Source: Ancylobacter polymorphus
GTDB lineage: Bacteria > Pseudomonadota > Alphaproteobacteria > Rhizobiales > Xanthobacteraceae
NCBI RefSeq assembly: GCF_022836935.1
Contig: NZ_CP083239.1
Location: 2,990,001-3,054,000 of the forward strand
DNA: 64,000 nt
Reading direction: 5' to 3'
The notes under the pieces: model-generated
Seen by the model: the letters and a program-made list of their open reading frames with translations, nothing else
What the model was told of the DNA's origin: nothing
Database searches by the model: none
Made by a program: the position numbers and the translations under genes
In this document: positions 46,665-56,156 of the stretch, one piece after another
Position numbering within the stretch: position 1 is the first letter of the stretch
Layout of the letters: each line of letters opens with the position of its first letter

Positions 46665-47564
46665 ATGGTGAGCACGGGCAAGGTCGCCGTGACCCCCGCC
46701 GCCACCGGGGGCGGCGACGGGCGGCAGGAGGAAAGCGAGCGCGCTCTGGCGGCGCGGCTTCTGGCCGAGGCCATCGCGGCCGCGCATGAGCGCAGCGCCA
46801 ATGTCCGCACCGGGCCGGGTGACGACCCGTTCGGTCACGCGCTCATCGCCTGGCTGCGGGCGCATGTGCCCTTCGACCATTGCGTGGCCTTCGGCTATCG
46901 CGGCACGGCGCGCCCGCCGCTGCTGTTCGAAACCTTCAACCGGCAGGAGAGCCATGTCTATGTGACGCTCTACCAGGTCGGCCCCTATCTGCTCGATCCC
47001 TTTTACCACGCCGCCATAGAGCGGATCGAGGGTTTCCGCCGCATGCGCGAACTGGCGCCGGATCGCTTCTATGCCAGCGAATATTACCGCTCCTATTACA
47101 GCCAGACCGTGCTGGCGGAGGAGGTCGGTTTCTTCGTGCCGCTGGCCAATGGCGCGAGCGTGGTGGTGTCGCTGATGCGCAAGGCCGCCTCCGGCGTCTT
47201 CGGCGCGGCGCAGGTGCGGCTGCTGCGCGAACTAGCGCCGGTGGTGCTCAGCCTGTGCCGGCTGCGCTGGGGCGCGGAATTGATCGGCGAGGAGGCCGGC
47301 GGCCGCGGCGGGCGCGGCGAGGGCAGGGCGCCGCGCGAACTGGACCGCGGCAAGATCTGGCAGGACCTGTCGCTCACCGAGCGCGAGGGCGAGGTGGTCG
47401 ATCTCATCCTTCAGGGCCATTCGGCCGATTCCATCGCCCGGCTGCTGTCGATCTCCGCCGGCACGGCCAAGGTTCACCGCCGCAACATCTACCGCAAGCT
47501 CAACATCAACTCGCAGGCGGGCCTGTTCGCGCATTTCGTCGCCATCATGCGGCGCAAGCCGTAA
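46665..47564 (+). CDS. LuxR-family transcriptional regulator
   Basis: The 299-residue protein has an N-terminal sensor-like region (FDHCVAFGYRG, YLLDPFYHAA) and a C-terminal LuxR HTH: LSLTEREGEVVDLILQGHSADSIARLL, then GTAKVHRRNIYRKLNINSQAGL. The residues that contact acyl-homoserine lactones cannot be recognised with confidence. It is divergent from the pot operon and probably regulates it. Confidence 0.87.
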   Translation: MVSTGKVAVTPAATGGGDGRQEESERALAARLLAEAIAAAHERSANVRTGPGDDPFGHALIAWLRAHVPFDHCVAFGYRGTARPPLLFETFNRQESHVYVTLYQVGPYLLDPFYHAAIERIEGFRRMRELAPDRFYASEYYRSYYSQTVLAEEVGFFVPLANGASVVVSLMRKAASGVFGAAQVRLLRELAPVVLSLCRLRWGAELIGEEAGGRGGRGEGRAPRELDRGKIWQDLSLTEREGEVVDLILQGHSADSIARLLSISAGTAKVHRRNIYRKLNINSQAGLFAHFVAIMRRKP

Positions 47565-47567
47565 GGC

Positions 47568-48428
47568 TCAGCCCTTCGCCGCCGCCGCGCTCTCGCGCAT
47601 CATCAGCGCCGCGCCGAGAAAGAAGCCAAGCGCGCCGAGGCCGAGCAGCGCATTGGCAAGGTCTTGTATCCATGCCGCCTCGCCGCCGCGCGGCACATAG
47701 GCCAGCGTCGAGGCGGCCATGAAGGCGACACAGCCGAGCAGATTGATGAACACGATCTGCCAGTCGAGCTGGCGCGGTTGCCAGCTCCAGTAGCGGTGCG
47801 CGGTTTCGACAAAGGCGAGATAGCCCGAGACGAGGAACAGCACCGAGCCGATCATGCCCGGCAGCCAGACGGCGAGGTCTTGCGTCGCCCAGTCGGCGCC
47901 CGCCACCAGCGGATCGAAGGTGTTGAAATTGAACGCCACCGTGCCGACGAACTGGCAGAAGGTGCTGAGCCACCCCGCGCTGTGCGGGTGCCAGCCGATC
48001 AGCGCGATATGGCGCGGCGCGGCGGCGTCGTTCGGGTCGAGCGTGAAGGCGCTCTGATTGGCGGCCTGGAAGTGCTGGAGATAGCCCGCCAGTGTAAACG
48101 GGAGCGACCCCATGAAGAACACGATGTTGATCGGCGTTGCCGCCGGCGCCACCCCCTCGGGCAGCAGGCTGAGCAGGCTGCCGGTGAGGAAAAGCAGAGA
48201 GCCGAGCGCGAACAGCGCGCCCGTCCACCAATTGTAGCCCTGCGTCTGCCAGAACGGGACCGGCGCGTTCTCCAGCGCCCGCGCCGCCCGCGCCAGTCCC
48301 TTGCGGTGCTGGCGCGCCTGCCAGACGATGCGCCGCCCGGCGAGTGCATAGCTGCGGCGTGTGATGAAGGGCCACGGCCCGCCGACGCGGATGCGCAGGC
48401 CGGAGGGGTGAACATGCACGCCCTTCAT
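47568..48428 (-). CDS. Multi-pass membrane protein of unknown function
   Basis: The 286-residue protein has about six membrane helices. A hydrophobic ALFALGSLLFLTGSLLSL segment recalls YrhK-like proteins. WHPHSAGWLSTFCQFVGTVAFNFNTF and a terminal GLGALGFFLGAALMM helix are also notable. No catalytic motif is visible. It ends 3 bp from the LuxR gene stop in a convergent arrangement. Confidence 0.75.
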   Translation of the reverse strand: MKGVHVHPSGLRIRVGGPWPFITRRSYALAGRRIVWQARQHRKGLARAARALENAPVPFWQTQGYNWWTGALFALGSLLFLTGSLLSLLPEGVAPAATPINIVFFMGSLPFTLAGYLQHFQAANQSAFTLDPNDAAAPRHIALIGWHPHSAGWLSTFCQFVGTVAFNFNTFDPLVAGADWATQDLAVWLPGMIGSVLFLVSGYLAFVETAHRYWSWQPRQLDWQIVFINLLGCVAFMAASTLAYVPRGGEAAWIQDLANALLGLGALGFFLGAALMMRESAAAAKG

Positions 48429-48462
48429 CGGCCCGGCTCCTCCTGTGCGCGGCTTTTCTCGC

Positions 48463-49575
48463 TCACGCCCCTGGCGCCGCCTTCAGCGCGGCGGTGGCGT
48501 CGGCGGCTTCGGCGAGCCGTTCCAGCGGCATCACGCGCGGCGCGGTGAGGTCGGCGAGCGCGCCGAGGTCGAAACGGGTGAAGTTGAGGCTGCGGTAGTC
48601 GCGCAGGAAGAACAGCTTGCGGTCGAGGTCCGAGAGGCTGGTCCAGCAGGTATATTCGGTGACGTAGCTCTGGCCCTGCGGCTGGTCGAGCCCCGCCACT
48701 TCCATATGCCCGCCGCCTTGGCCGGGATAGTCGATACTCGCCCCGCGTGGCCGGTCGAACGTGTTGAGGATATGGGCGAGCGTGCGCACCGCGAGGTCCG
48801 GCGTCGCCGCCTTTTCGGTGAACTCGGCATAATAGGCGGCCCGGACGAACCGCCCAACCGAGGTGTTGGAGGAAGGAAGGCCCGCCGTGGCGATGCCGGA
48901 ATCCGGCTGCACCGCCTTGTAAGCGCCAAAGCGCCCCGCCGACTTATCGACATTGGAGAGGAAGCTGTAATTGTCGAGATTGGTGAGGTGCCAGTCGAAA
49001 CGCGGCCCGTTGGTCATCACCCCCACGGGGTTGTCATAGAGCTTCATCTCGCCGCGGTCGAACTCGATCACCAACGCCGCGCCGGTCGCGTCGTGCACCA
49101 CATAATGGAAGGGGGATTCCACCCCGCCGAGGATCGCCAGCGGCACCAGCAGGATCGGCTGCGCCGCCACCGCTTCCTTCACCTGCGCCACCGTCGCGAA
49201 CTGGCCGAGGCACCAGCTGCCGAGATCGGAGGCGGAGAGCACGGCCTGCGTCATCTCCACGCCGCGCTGCTTGCCGCCGGCGGTGGGGTAGGACAGCAGG
49301 CTGAAGGTCAGCCCCTGGTCGTTCAGCCCTTCCAGCACCTTGAGATCGGCAAGGCCGATGGGCGCCTCGGCGGTGGGGACGCGCCCCGGCATGGTGACCG
49401 CGAGCATGGCGTGGCGCGCCCGGTACTCCACCGGCGCGTGACCGTCCACCTGCGAGCTTGTAGCGAAACCGGCGGGGAAATACGCCATCTGGTAGGGCAG
49501 ATCGAGCGTGAGTTCGAGCGTGCGGCCGAAATAGGCCCTGCCGTCCGCGTCGCGATAGCCGAGCGATGTGCACAT
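48463..49575 (-). CDS. Choloylglycine-hydrolase-family linear amide hydrolase
   Basis: The 370-residue protein starts M-C-T-S, so Met removal exposes Cys2, the Ntn nucleophile of choloylglycine/penicillin V acylases. Further motifs are RTLELTLDLPYQ, EGLNDQGLTFSLLSYP, VLTNGP-like VMTNGPRFDWHL (Asn) and YTCWTSLSDL. There is no signal peptide. Physiological substrates in soil bacteria may include acyl-homoserine lactones; bile salts are unlikely. The ATG at 49575 places Cys at position 2. Confidence 0.9.
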   Translation of the reverse strand: MCTSLGYRDADGRAYFGRTLELTLDLPYQMAYFPAGFATSSQVDGHAPVEYRARHAMLAVTMPGRVPTAEAPIGLADLKVLEGLNDQGLTFSLLSYPTAGGKQRGVEMTQAVLSASDLGSWCLGQFATVAQVKEAVAAQPILLVPLAILGGVESPFHYVVHDATGAALVIEFDRGEMKLYDNPVGVMTNGPRFDWHLTNLDNYSFLSNVDKSAGRFGAYKAVQPDSGIATAGLPSSNTSVGRFVRAAYYAEFTEKAATPDLAVRTLAHILNTFDRPRGASIDYPGQGGGHMEVAGLDQPQGQSYVTEYTCWTSLSDLDRKLFFLRDYRSLNFTRFDLGALADLTAPRVMPLERLAEAADATAALKAAPGA

Positions 49576-49828
49576 AAGGTGCGTCCTCCGGTTCGGGCGA
49601 GGGGCGGCGCCCCGCCGCGTCTCTCCTGTCGCGCCGCCGACGGGCGGCGGGTCTGTTGCGGCGCGGCGGGTATTCAGCCGCCCCCCCGGTTGGTGGCATG
49701 ATTCAGCCGGTGGCGAAAGCCCGCGCGGCGCCCGCCGCGTCGCGACAACCGAAATTTGCCCTAGCGGCAAGGGCTTGCTACCCCTTTACCCGACGTCTCC
49801 GACTCGGGGGCTCTGCCGGAGAGCGACG

Positions 49829-50158
49829 TTGGCCTTTTGGTGTTCCGCCACAGCTGCTGCGGGCCGGTTTTTGCCCCGCCGCCAGGCTGGTGCGCTGCTG
49901 CGCGCCGGGGCCGTGAGCTTTGCTAGCCTGCCCCTCGCCGGTTGCCTCTCGGCGGGCGCGCCGGCCATCCCGCTGTTCGGCGCCTATTTCCCGTCCTGGC
50001 TGCTCTGCGCCTTCATCGGCATTCTCGGCGCGGTTCTGGTGCGGCTGGTCTTCATCCGCGCCGGCATCGACGACGCGCTGCCCATCCGCCTGCCGGTCTA
50101 TATCTGCATCGCCGCCGCCATCGGCTTTGCCGTCTCGCTTCTCGGCTTCGGGCGCTAG
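49829..50158 (+). CDS. YtcA-family lipoprotein
   Basis: The 109-residue protein (TTG start, ggagag 6 bases upstream) has an N-terminal positive region, a hydrophobic stretch and lipobox SLPLAGC (C39), then APAIPLFGAYFPSWLLCAFIGILG and a second helix ending SLLGFGR. YtcA lipoproteins accompany HlyD-FUSC efflux pumps, as here, and the HlyD gene starts 3 bp downstream. Its role is not established. Confidence 0.8.
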   Translation: MAFWCSATAAAGRFLPRRQAGALLRAGAVSFASLPLAGCLSAGAPAIPLFGAYFPSWLLCAFIGILGAVLVRLVFIRAGIDDALPIRLPVYICIAAAIGFAVSLLGFGR

Positions 50159-50161
50159 ACG

Positions 50162-51211
50162 GTGGAGGAGCACACGCACCCCGCCCCCCGCCGCAGCCTC
50201 GGCGTGCTGGTGAGCCTTCTTGCCCTCGCCGGGGCGGTTCTGCTCGGCTGGCACTATCTGCGCGATGCCGAGATGAACCCGCTGTCGCAGGACGCGGAGC
50301 TGACGGCGGATGTCACCGCCATCGCCGCCTCCGTGCCCGGCCGCATCGCCACCATCGCGGTGCGCGAGAACCAGGCGGTGGCCAAGGGCGAGCTTCTGTT
50401 CGCGCTCGACCCCGCCACCTATGAATTGCAGGTGGCGCAGGCGCGGGCCGACCTCGCCCTCGCCGAGGCGGGGCTGGCTGACAAGCAGCGCGCGGTGACC
50501 GCCGAGCGCGCCAATGCGGTGATCGCGCAGGAACAGGTGACGCGGGCGCGGCAGAATCTCGCCCTCGCCACCCAGACCCTCGCCCGGCTGGAGGCACTGC
50601 GGCCCAAGGGTTATGTCAGCGCCCAGCAGGTGGACGACGCCGCCACTGCCAAGCGCGACGCCGAGGTGAGCCTGAAACAGGCGCTGCAACAGGAAGCGGC
50701 GGCCCTCGCGCTGGTCAGCGACACGGCGGCGGCGGTGGCGCTGGTGGAAGCCCGGCGCGCGGCCCTGGCCATCGCCGAGCGCGCTCTGACCGACACCAAG
50801 GTCGTCGCCCCGTTCGATGGCAAGGTGGTGGGGCTGGAGACGGCGGTGGGCGAATATGTGCTGCCGGGCCAGTCGGTCTTCGTGCTGATCGACACCGGCG
50901 CCTGGTACGCCTCCGCCGCCTTTGTCGAGACCGAGCTGGCCGGCATACGCGTCGGCAATTGCGCCACGGTCTACACCCTCGCCAACCGCGCGGTGAAGAT
51001 GCGCGGCCGGGTGGAGGGTATTGGCTGGGGCGTGCAGTCGACCGAGCAGATCACTCTGCCGCGCAAGATGCCGATCGTGCCCAAGAGCCTCGACTGGGTG
51101 CGGGTGGCGCAGCGTTTCCCGGTGCGCATCCGCCTGCTCGACCCTGCCGCCGATCTCATGCGCATCGGCGCCTCCGCCACCGCGACCGTGCACCATGACA
51201 CGGACTGCTGA
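50162..51211 (+). CDS. HlyD/MdtN-like membrane fusion protein
   Basis: The 349-residue protein (GTG start) has one N-terminal membrane helix, a biotinyl-lipoyl-like VPGRIATIAVRENQAVAKGELLFALD and a long coiled-coil hairpin (ARADLALAEAGLADKQRAV). It bridges the inner-membrane FUSC pump to the TolC channel. The FUSC gene overlaps its end by 17 bp. Confidence 0.9.
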   Translation: MEEHTHPAPRRSLGVLVSLLALAGAVLLGWHYLRDAEMNPLSQDAELTADVTAIAASVPGRIATIAVRENQAVAKGELLFALDPATYELQVAQARADLALAEAGLADKQRAVTAERANAVIAQEQVTRARQNLALATQTLARLEALRPKGYVSAQQVDDAATAKRDAEVSLKQALQQEAAALALVSDTAAAVALVEARRAALAIAERALTDTKVVAPFDGKVVGLETAVGEYVLPGQSVFVLIDTGAWYASAAFVETELAGIRVGNCATVYTLANRAVKMRGRVEGIGWGVQSTEQITLPRKMPIVPKSLDWVRVAQRFPVRIRLLDPAADLMRIGASATATVHHDTDC

Positions 51212-53057
51212 AGCGCCCGGCGGCGGTCTGCTGCGCGAGGTCTGGGCCGACCTCCAGCCGACGCCCGGCCGCTTCGCCATGACCTGGCGGATCGCACTGC
51301 TCTGTGCGCTCGTCTGCGGCACGGCGATGCTGTACAAGGTGCCCGAGGCGGCGATCAGCTGCTACCTCATCATTTTCCTCACCAAGCCCAACGGGGCGGA
51401 AAATGTCGGGCAGGCGCTCGGTCTCATCGTCCTCGTAAGCCTCATCGTCCTCCTCATCGCACCGATCATCCAGTGGACGGCGGAGCTGCCGCTGCTGCGG
51501 ATCGTGGTCATCGCCGCCACCTCCTTCGCCTTTCTCTACCTCAGCTCAGCGTCCCAATTGGGCGAGATCGGCGCCATCATCGCCCTCGTCATCGCCTTCG
51601 TGCTGACCCTGGTCGACCAGGTGCCGGCCGGGGAAATCGTCACGCGCGGCCTGCTCTATGCCTGGCAGATGGCGGTTATGCCCATGGTATTGCTGGCGCT
51701 TTTCTCCTTGGTGCTCGGCACGTCGCCGCATCGCCTGCTGCGCCAGACGCTGGTGGAACGGCTTGAGGCGGCGGCGCAGGCTCTCGCCGGCCAGGGGCGG
51801 CGGGCGCTCAATGCGGCGCTGGCGGAGGGGCTGGAGGCCGACGCCAAGCAAATCATGCTGGCGCGCCTGTTCCACACCGCGCCGACGCGCGCCCTCGACC
51901 GACTTTCTGCTTCCGCTGCAACGACTTATCGCCTGTTGCTGGCGGTGGCCGCGCTGCCGCCCGGCACCGTGGAGAGCGGGCTGGCGCAGCGTTGTCGCGC
52001 GGCAGCCGAGGCGCTCCGCGCCGGTCGCCGGCCCGATCCGGACGCCGCCGCCAGCGAGGGCGAGGGGCCGCGCGCCGCCATCGCACAGGCACTGGACGAC
52101 CTCGGAAAAGACAAGGATGTCAAGGGGTTGGTTGCCTCAAAGCCGCCCTTTCTCGCACCCGATGCCTTCACCAATAGCGACCATCAACGCTACGCGCTGA
52201 AGACCACCGCGGCGGCGATCGCCTGCTATCTCATCTATTCGCTGATCGACTGGCAGGGCATCCACACCGCTATGGTCACCTGCTACGTCGCCGCCCTCGG
52301 CACGACCGGCGAGACGGTGCACAAGCTGGCGCTCCGCATCGCCGGCTGCCTTGTCGGCGCAGCTTTGGGGCTCGCGTCGATCCTGTATATTATCCCGCAT
52401 CTTCAATCGGTTGGCGGGTTGATGGGGCTGGTGTTCGCCGGCGTTCTGGTCGCCGCCTGGGTGTCGTCGGGCAGCGAGCGCATCTCCTATGGCGGCGTGC
52501 AGATTGGCCTCGCCTTCCTTCTCACCATCCTCAACGGCTTCGGTCCCAGCACCGACATGGACGCCGCCCGCGACCGCGTCGTCGGAATTTTGCTAGGCAA
52601 TCTCGTGGTTTATCTCGTCTTCACGCAGATATGGCCGAAAAGCGCGGTGGTCGATGTGCGCGAAAGGCTCGCCCGGGCGCTGGCCGCACTGGCGCGGCTG
52701 GCGACGCTCGATCCCGTCGCCCGCCGCCAGGCGGTGGCGGAGGCGGCGACCGTGGAGACCGAACTCGCCAAGTCGCGGGAAGTGCTGGCGCTTTTGCCCT
52801 TCGAGCCGGCACGCCTGCGCCCGTCCGCGACCACCGAACGGCGTCTTCACCGGCTGGCGGAGGAGGCCGGCGCGGTGCTGCCGGCGCTGATCTTCGCCCC
52901 TGACGTGCCGACCGACACCGCGCAGCGCTTTGCCGAGGCGGCGGAACGGCTCGGCCGGCAAGAGGCCGGGCAGGGGGAGCCCGTCGCCAAGCCTGCCGAG
53001 CCCGCGGACGCGCTCGCCCATCGGGCCGAACGCATTGCCACACTGGCGGCGGGGTAG
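51195..53057 (+). CDS. FUSC-family inner membrane transporter
   Basis: The 620-residue protein has two membrane modules of about six helices, each followed by a cytosolic region: first YKVPEAAISCYLIIFL..., second LKTTAAAIACYLIYSLIDWQGIHTAM. This is the AaeB/FUSC plan, which exports aromatic acids and other compounds using the proton gradient. It overlaps HlyD and is 3 bp before the TolC gene. Confidence 0.9.
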   Translation: MTRTAEAPGGGLLREVWADLQPTPGRFAMTWRIALLCALVCGTAMLYKVPEAAISCYLIIFLTKPNGAENVGQALGLIVLVSLIVLLIAPIIQWTAELPLLRIVVIAATSFAFLYLSSASQLGEIGAIIALVIAFVLTLVDQVPAGEIVTRGLLYAWQMAVMPMVLLALFSLVLGTSPHRLLRQTLVERLEAAAQALAGQGRRALNAALAEGLEADAKQIMLARLFHTAPTRALDRLSASAATTYRLLLAVAALPPGTVESGLAQRCRAAAEALRAGRRPDPDAAASEGEGPRAAIAQALDDLGKDKDVKGLVASKPPFLAPDAFTNSDHQRYALKTTAAAIACYLIYSLIDWQGIHTAMVTCYVAALGTTGETVHKLALRIAGCLVGAALGLASILYIIPHLQSVGGLMGLVFAGVLVAAWVSSGSERISYGGVQIGLAFLLTILNGFGPSTDMDAARDRVVGILLGNLVVYLVFTQIWPKSAVVDVRERLARALAALARLATLDPVARRQAVAEAATVETELAKSREVLALLPFEPARLRPSATTERRLHRLAEEAGAVLPALIFAPDVPTDTAQRFAEAAERLGRQEAGQGEPVAKPAEPADALAHRAERIATLAAG

Positions 53058-53060
53058 GGC

Positions 53061-54599
53061 ATGGCCGCGCATCGTCTTCGCCACCACGCATTGCTGCCCT
53101 TAGTCGTTGTTGTAGCGGGCCTTTTTCTTGCGGGCTGCGCGACGAGCGCTCTGAAAACGGCGCCCCAGGACCCCGCGCAGCCCTGGACGCCGGAGGGCGC
53201 CGCTGCTTCCACTGGCGCGAGCGGTGCGGCGGAAGCGTCGGCCAAGGTGTTCAGCGTCCCGGCCGAGCCGGACGTCGCCCAGATGCAGCCTACCCCGGGC
53301 ATCGATCCGCGCCGCGCCTATGGGCTGCCCGAACTTATCGACATCGCCCAGATGCAGAATCCGCAGACCCGCATCGCCTGGCAGCAGGCGCGGCAGGCGG
53401 CGTTGAGTACGGGCATGGTGGAAGCCACCTATCTGCCCTTCATCTCGGCCAATGTCATCGGCGGCTGGCAGGACGTGTCGTCGACGCTGCCGGTCACGGT
53501 GGGCAGCGTGAACCAGGTGTCGAGCCGGGTTGAGGGCGTGTCGCCGCAGGTGGCGCTGCAATGGCTTGTATTCGATTTCGGCCAGCGCGACGCGTTGCAT
53601 AAGGCCGCCCGCCACAACGCGACCGCCGCTAATATCCTGTTCAACGGCACGCATCAGAAGATCATCCACGATGTGACGCGCGCCTATTTCCTCTATGGCG
53701 CGGCGCGCAGCCGCGTACGGATTGCCGAGCAGAATGCGGCCAATGCCCGCAAGATCTCGGCGGCGGCGCAGGCGCGGAACGATCAGGGGCGCGGCACGAC
53801 GGTGGAGGTGGCGCAAGGACGGCAGCTGGTGGCGCAGGCGCAGTTCGGCCTCGTGCAGGCGCAAGGCGCTGAGCGCGATGCCTACCAACTGCTGATGGGC
53901 GCGATGGGCGTGTCCCCGCTCACCCGCATCACCGTCCGCGAACCCGGCCGGCGGGCGCTGCCAGCCTCGGTGGGGACGCCGACGGAAGAGATGATCAAGG
54001 CAGCGCTCGCCCGCCGACCGGATGTGCTGGCGTCGTTCTCCGCGATGAAGGCGACCCGCTCCGCCCTCGGTGCCGCGGAGGCGGAGTTCATGCCCAAAGT
54101 GTTCCTCGGCGCGGTCGCAGCGGGTGGAGGGGCGAGCTTCAGCGCCACCGGCCTGCCGACCATCGGCCAGCAGGCCTCGACCACCGGCGTGCTGCTGGGG
54201 GTGACGATGCCGCTCTACGATGGCGGGCTACGGGCAGCGCAGCTGAAGAAGGCGGAAGCATTGGCCTCCACCAGCGAGGCGACGTTCGAGGCGACCCGCG
54301 ACGCGGCCGCCCGCGAGATCGTCATCGCCGCCGATACGCTGCGCTCGGCGCTGGCCTCCTACCGTGCGGCAACGGCGCTCGCCGAAGCTGCGGCGGTAAC
54401 GTATGACGCGGCGCTCGGCGCCTATGAGAGCGGCGTCGGCGATATCACCGCCGCCACCACCGCCGAAAGCGGGCTGCTCACCGCCCGGCTGGCGCAGTCC
54501 GACGCCCATGCGGCCTCACTGGTCGCTGCGGGCAATCTCGCCTTCGTGCTCGGCGCGATGGCCTCGCGCGAGGTGCCCGCCGCACTCGACGCCCGCTGA
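53061..54599 (+). CDS. TolC/NodT-family outer membrane efflux lipoprotein
   Basis: The 512-residue protein has a lipobox GLFLAGC (C26). After a Pro/Ala-rich segment of about 70 residues come two outer-membrane factor repeats with long helices (ELIDIAQMQNPQTRIAWQQARQ, AALARRPDVLASFSAMKATRS). VFLGAVAAGGGASFS may include beta strands of the barrel. It is the exit duct for HlyD-FUSC. Confidence 0.9.
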   Translation: MAAHRLRHHALLPLVVVVAGLFLAGCATSALKTAPQDPAQPWTPEGAAASTGASGAAEASAKVFSVPAEPDVAQMQPTPGIDPRRAYGLPELIDIAQMQNPQTRIAWQQARQAALSTGMVEATYLPFISANVIGGWQDVSSTLPVTVGSVNQVSSRVEGVSPQVALQWLVFDFGQRDALHKAARHNATAANILFNGTHQKIIHDVTRAYFLYGAARSRVRIAEQNAANARKISAAAQARNDQGRGTTVEVAQGRQLVAQAQFGLVQAQGAERDAYQLLMGAMGVSPLTRITVREPGRRALPASVGTPTEEMIKAALARRPDVLASFSAMKATRSALGAAEAEFMPKVFLGAVAAGGGASFSATGLPTIGQQASTTGVLLGVTMPLYDGGLRAAQLKKAEALASTSEATFEATRDAAAREIVIAADTLRSALASYRAATALAEAAAVTYDAALGAYESGVGDITAATTAESGLLTARLAQSDAHAASLVAAGNLAFVLGAMASREVPAALDAR

Positions 54600-54704
54600 G
54601 GCACCGAAAGGGAGGCGTCGGCTAAGGCGGCGCCACTCGCTTGCCTTCGGCGCCCCCATGTCGCTTACTCCAGCGGCTTCACCAGCCCGAAAAGGACGCC
54701 AGCC

Positions 54705-56111
54705 TTGACGCCCGAAAAGTCCAGCACCGCTCTGCGCGACGATCTCCTCGACGATATCTATTCCTCGCCCGACCTGCTGGGAATGCTGCCGAAATCCGGT
54801 TTCCCGGTCGTCCAGAGGGAGCCGCGCCATGTGTTTGCGGCGGTGCGCGACGAACTGATGCTGGACGGCAATTCGCGCCAGAACCTCGCCACCTTCTGTC
54901 AGACCTGGGTGGATGACGAGATCCGCGATCTCATGGAATTGTCGATCGACAAGAACATGATCGACAAGGACGAGTACCCGCAGACGGCCGAAATCGAGGC
55001 GCGCTGCGTGCGCATGCTGGCCGACCTCTGGAACGCGCCCGATCCCCTCACCACGCTTGGCTGTTCCACCGTTGGCTCGTCGGAAGCGGCGATGCTGGGC
55101 GGGCTCGCGCTCAAGTGGCAATGGCGCAAGCGCCGCGCCAAGGAGGGCAAGCCCACGGACCGGCCCAACCTGATCTGCGGGCCGGTGCAGATTTGCTGGC
55201 ACAAATTCGCCCGCTATTTCGATGTCGAACTGCGCGAGATTCCGCTCGAAGGCGACCGGCTGATCATGACGCCGGAGGAGGTGATTGCGCGGGTCGATGA
55301 GAACACCATCGGCGTGGTGCCGACGCTGGGCGTGACGTTCACCTGCCAGTATGAGCCGGTGAAGGCGGTGAGCGACGCGCTGGACCGGTTGCAGGCCGAG
55401 ACGGGCCTCGATATCCCCATCCATGTCGACGGTGCCTCCGGCGGCTTCCTCGCGCCCTTCTGCGCACCGGAACTTCCCTGGGATTTCCGCCTGCCGCGGG
55501 TGAAGTCGATCAACACGTCGGGCCACAAATTTGGGCTCGCCCCGCTGGGCGTGGGCTGGGTGATCTGGCGCGAGGCGGCCGACCTGCCGCCGGAACTCGT
55601 CTTCGACGTGAATTATCTCGGCGGCGACATGCCCACTTTCGCGCTGAACTTTTCCCGTCCCGGCGGGCAGGTCGTCGCCCAATATTACAACTTCGTCCGG
55701 CTGGGCCGCGAGGGCTACGCCAAAATCCAGAACGCCTGCTACGACACCGCCGAATATCTCGCGCGCGAGATCGCTGCGCTCGGGCCCTTCGAGATTCTCT
55801 TCGACGGCAATCGGCACACCGGCATTCCGGCGCTGTGCTGGAAACTGAAGGACGACAAGGGGTTCGGCGGCTACACCCTTTACGACCTCGCGGACCGGCT
55901 GCGCTCGCGCGGCTGGCAGGTCCCGGCCTATTCCATGCCGGCGAACCGGCAGGATCTCGTCATCCAGCGCATTCTGGTGCGCCACGGGGTCAGCCGCGAT
56001 CTCGCCAGCCTTCTGCTCGACGATTTCCGCCGGGCGCTCGACTTCTTCGCCAAGCATCCGGTCACCCACCCGCTGACCGATGACGAGGCGGCAGGCTTCA
56101 ACCACAACTGA
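54705..56111 (+). CDS. gadB: Glutamate decarboxylase
   Basis: The 468-residue enzyme (TTG start) closely follows E. coli Gad[58 protein letters not shown] and the PLP lysine in [20 protein letters not shown] (K~274). It converts glutamate to GABA, consuming a proton. The C-terminal FNHN keeps a penultimate His like that of E. coli GadB, where this His blocks PLP at neutral pH. No gadC antiporter is visible. Confidence 0.95.
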   Translation: MTPEKSSTALRDDLLDDIYSSPDLLGMLPKSGFPVVQREPRHVFAAVRDELMLDGNSRQNLATFCQTWVDDEIRDLMELSIDKNMIDKDEYPQTAEIEARCVRMLADLWNAPDPLTTLGCSTVGSSEAAMLGGLALKWQWRKRRAKEGKPTDRPNLICGPVQICWHKFARYFDVELREIPLEGDRLIMTPEEVIARVDENTIGVVPTLGVTFTCQYEPVKAVSDALDRLQAETGLDIPIHVDGASGGFLAPFCAPELPWDFRLPRVKSINTSGHKFGLAPLGVGWVIWREAADLPPELVFDVNYLGGDMPTFALNFSRPGGQVVAQYYNFVRLGREGYAKIQNACYDTAEYLAREIAALGPFEILFDGNRHTGIPALCWKLKDDKGFGGYTLYDLADRLRSRGWQVPAYSMPANRQDLVIQRILVRHGVSRDLASLLLDDFRRALDFFAKHPVTHPLTDDEAAGFNHN

Positions 56112-56118
56112 GTGTGAC

Positions 56119-56144
56119 GCCCGGGCGCGTCGCTGCGCCCGGGC
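56119..56144. terminator. Hairpin between convergent gadB and putA
   Basis: A 10-bp perfect stem gcccgggcgc/gcgcccgggc (56119-56128 with 56135-56144) has a 6-base loop. The T-tract is poor, so this is a weak intrinsic terminator or a barrier to convergent transcription. Confidence 0.5.
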
Positions 56145-56156
56145 CTTCCTGCCGCG

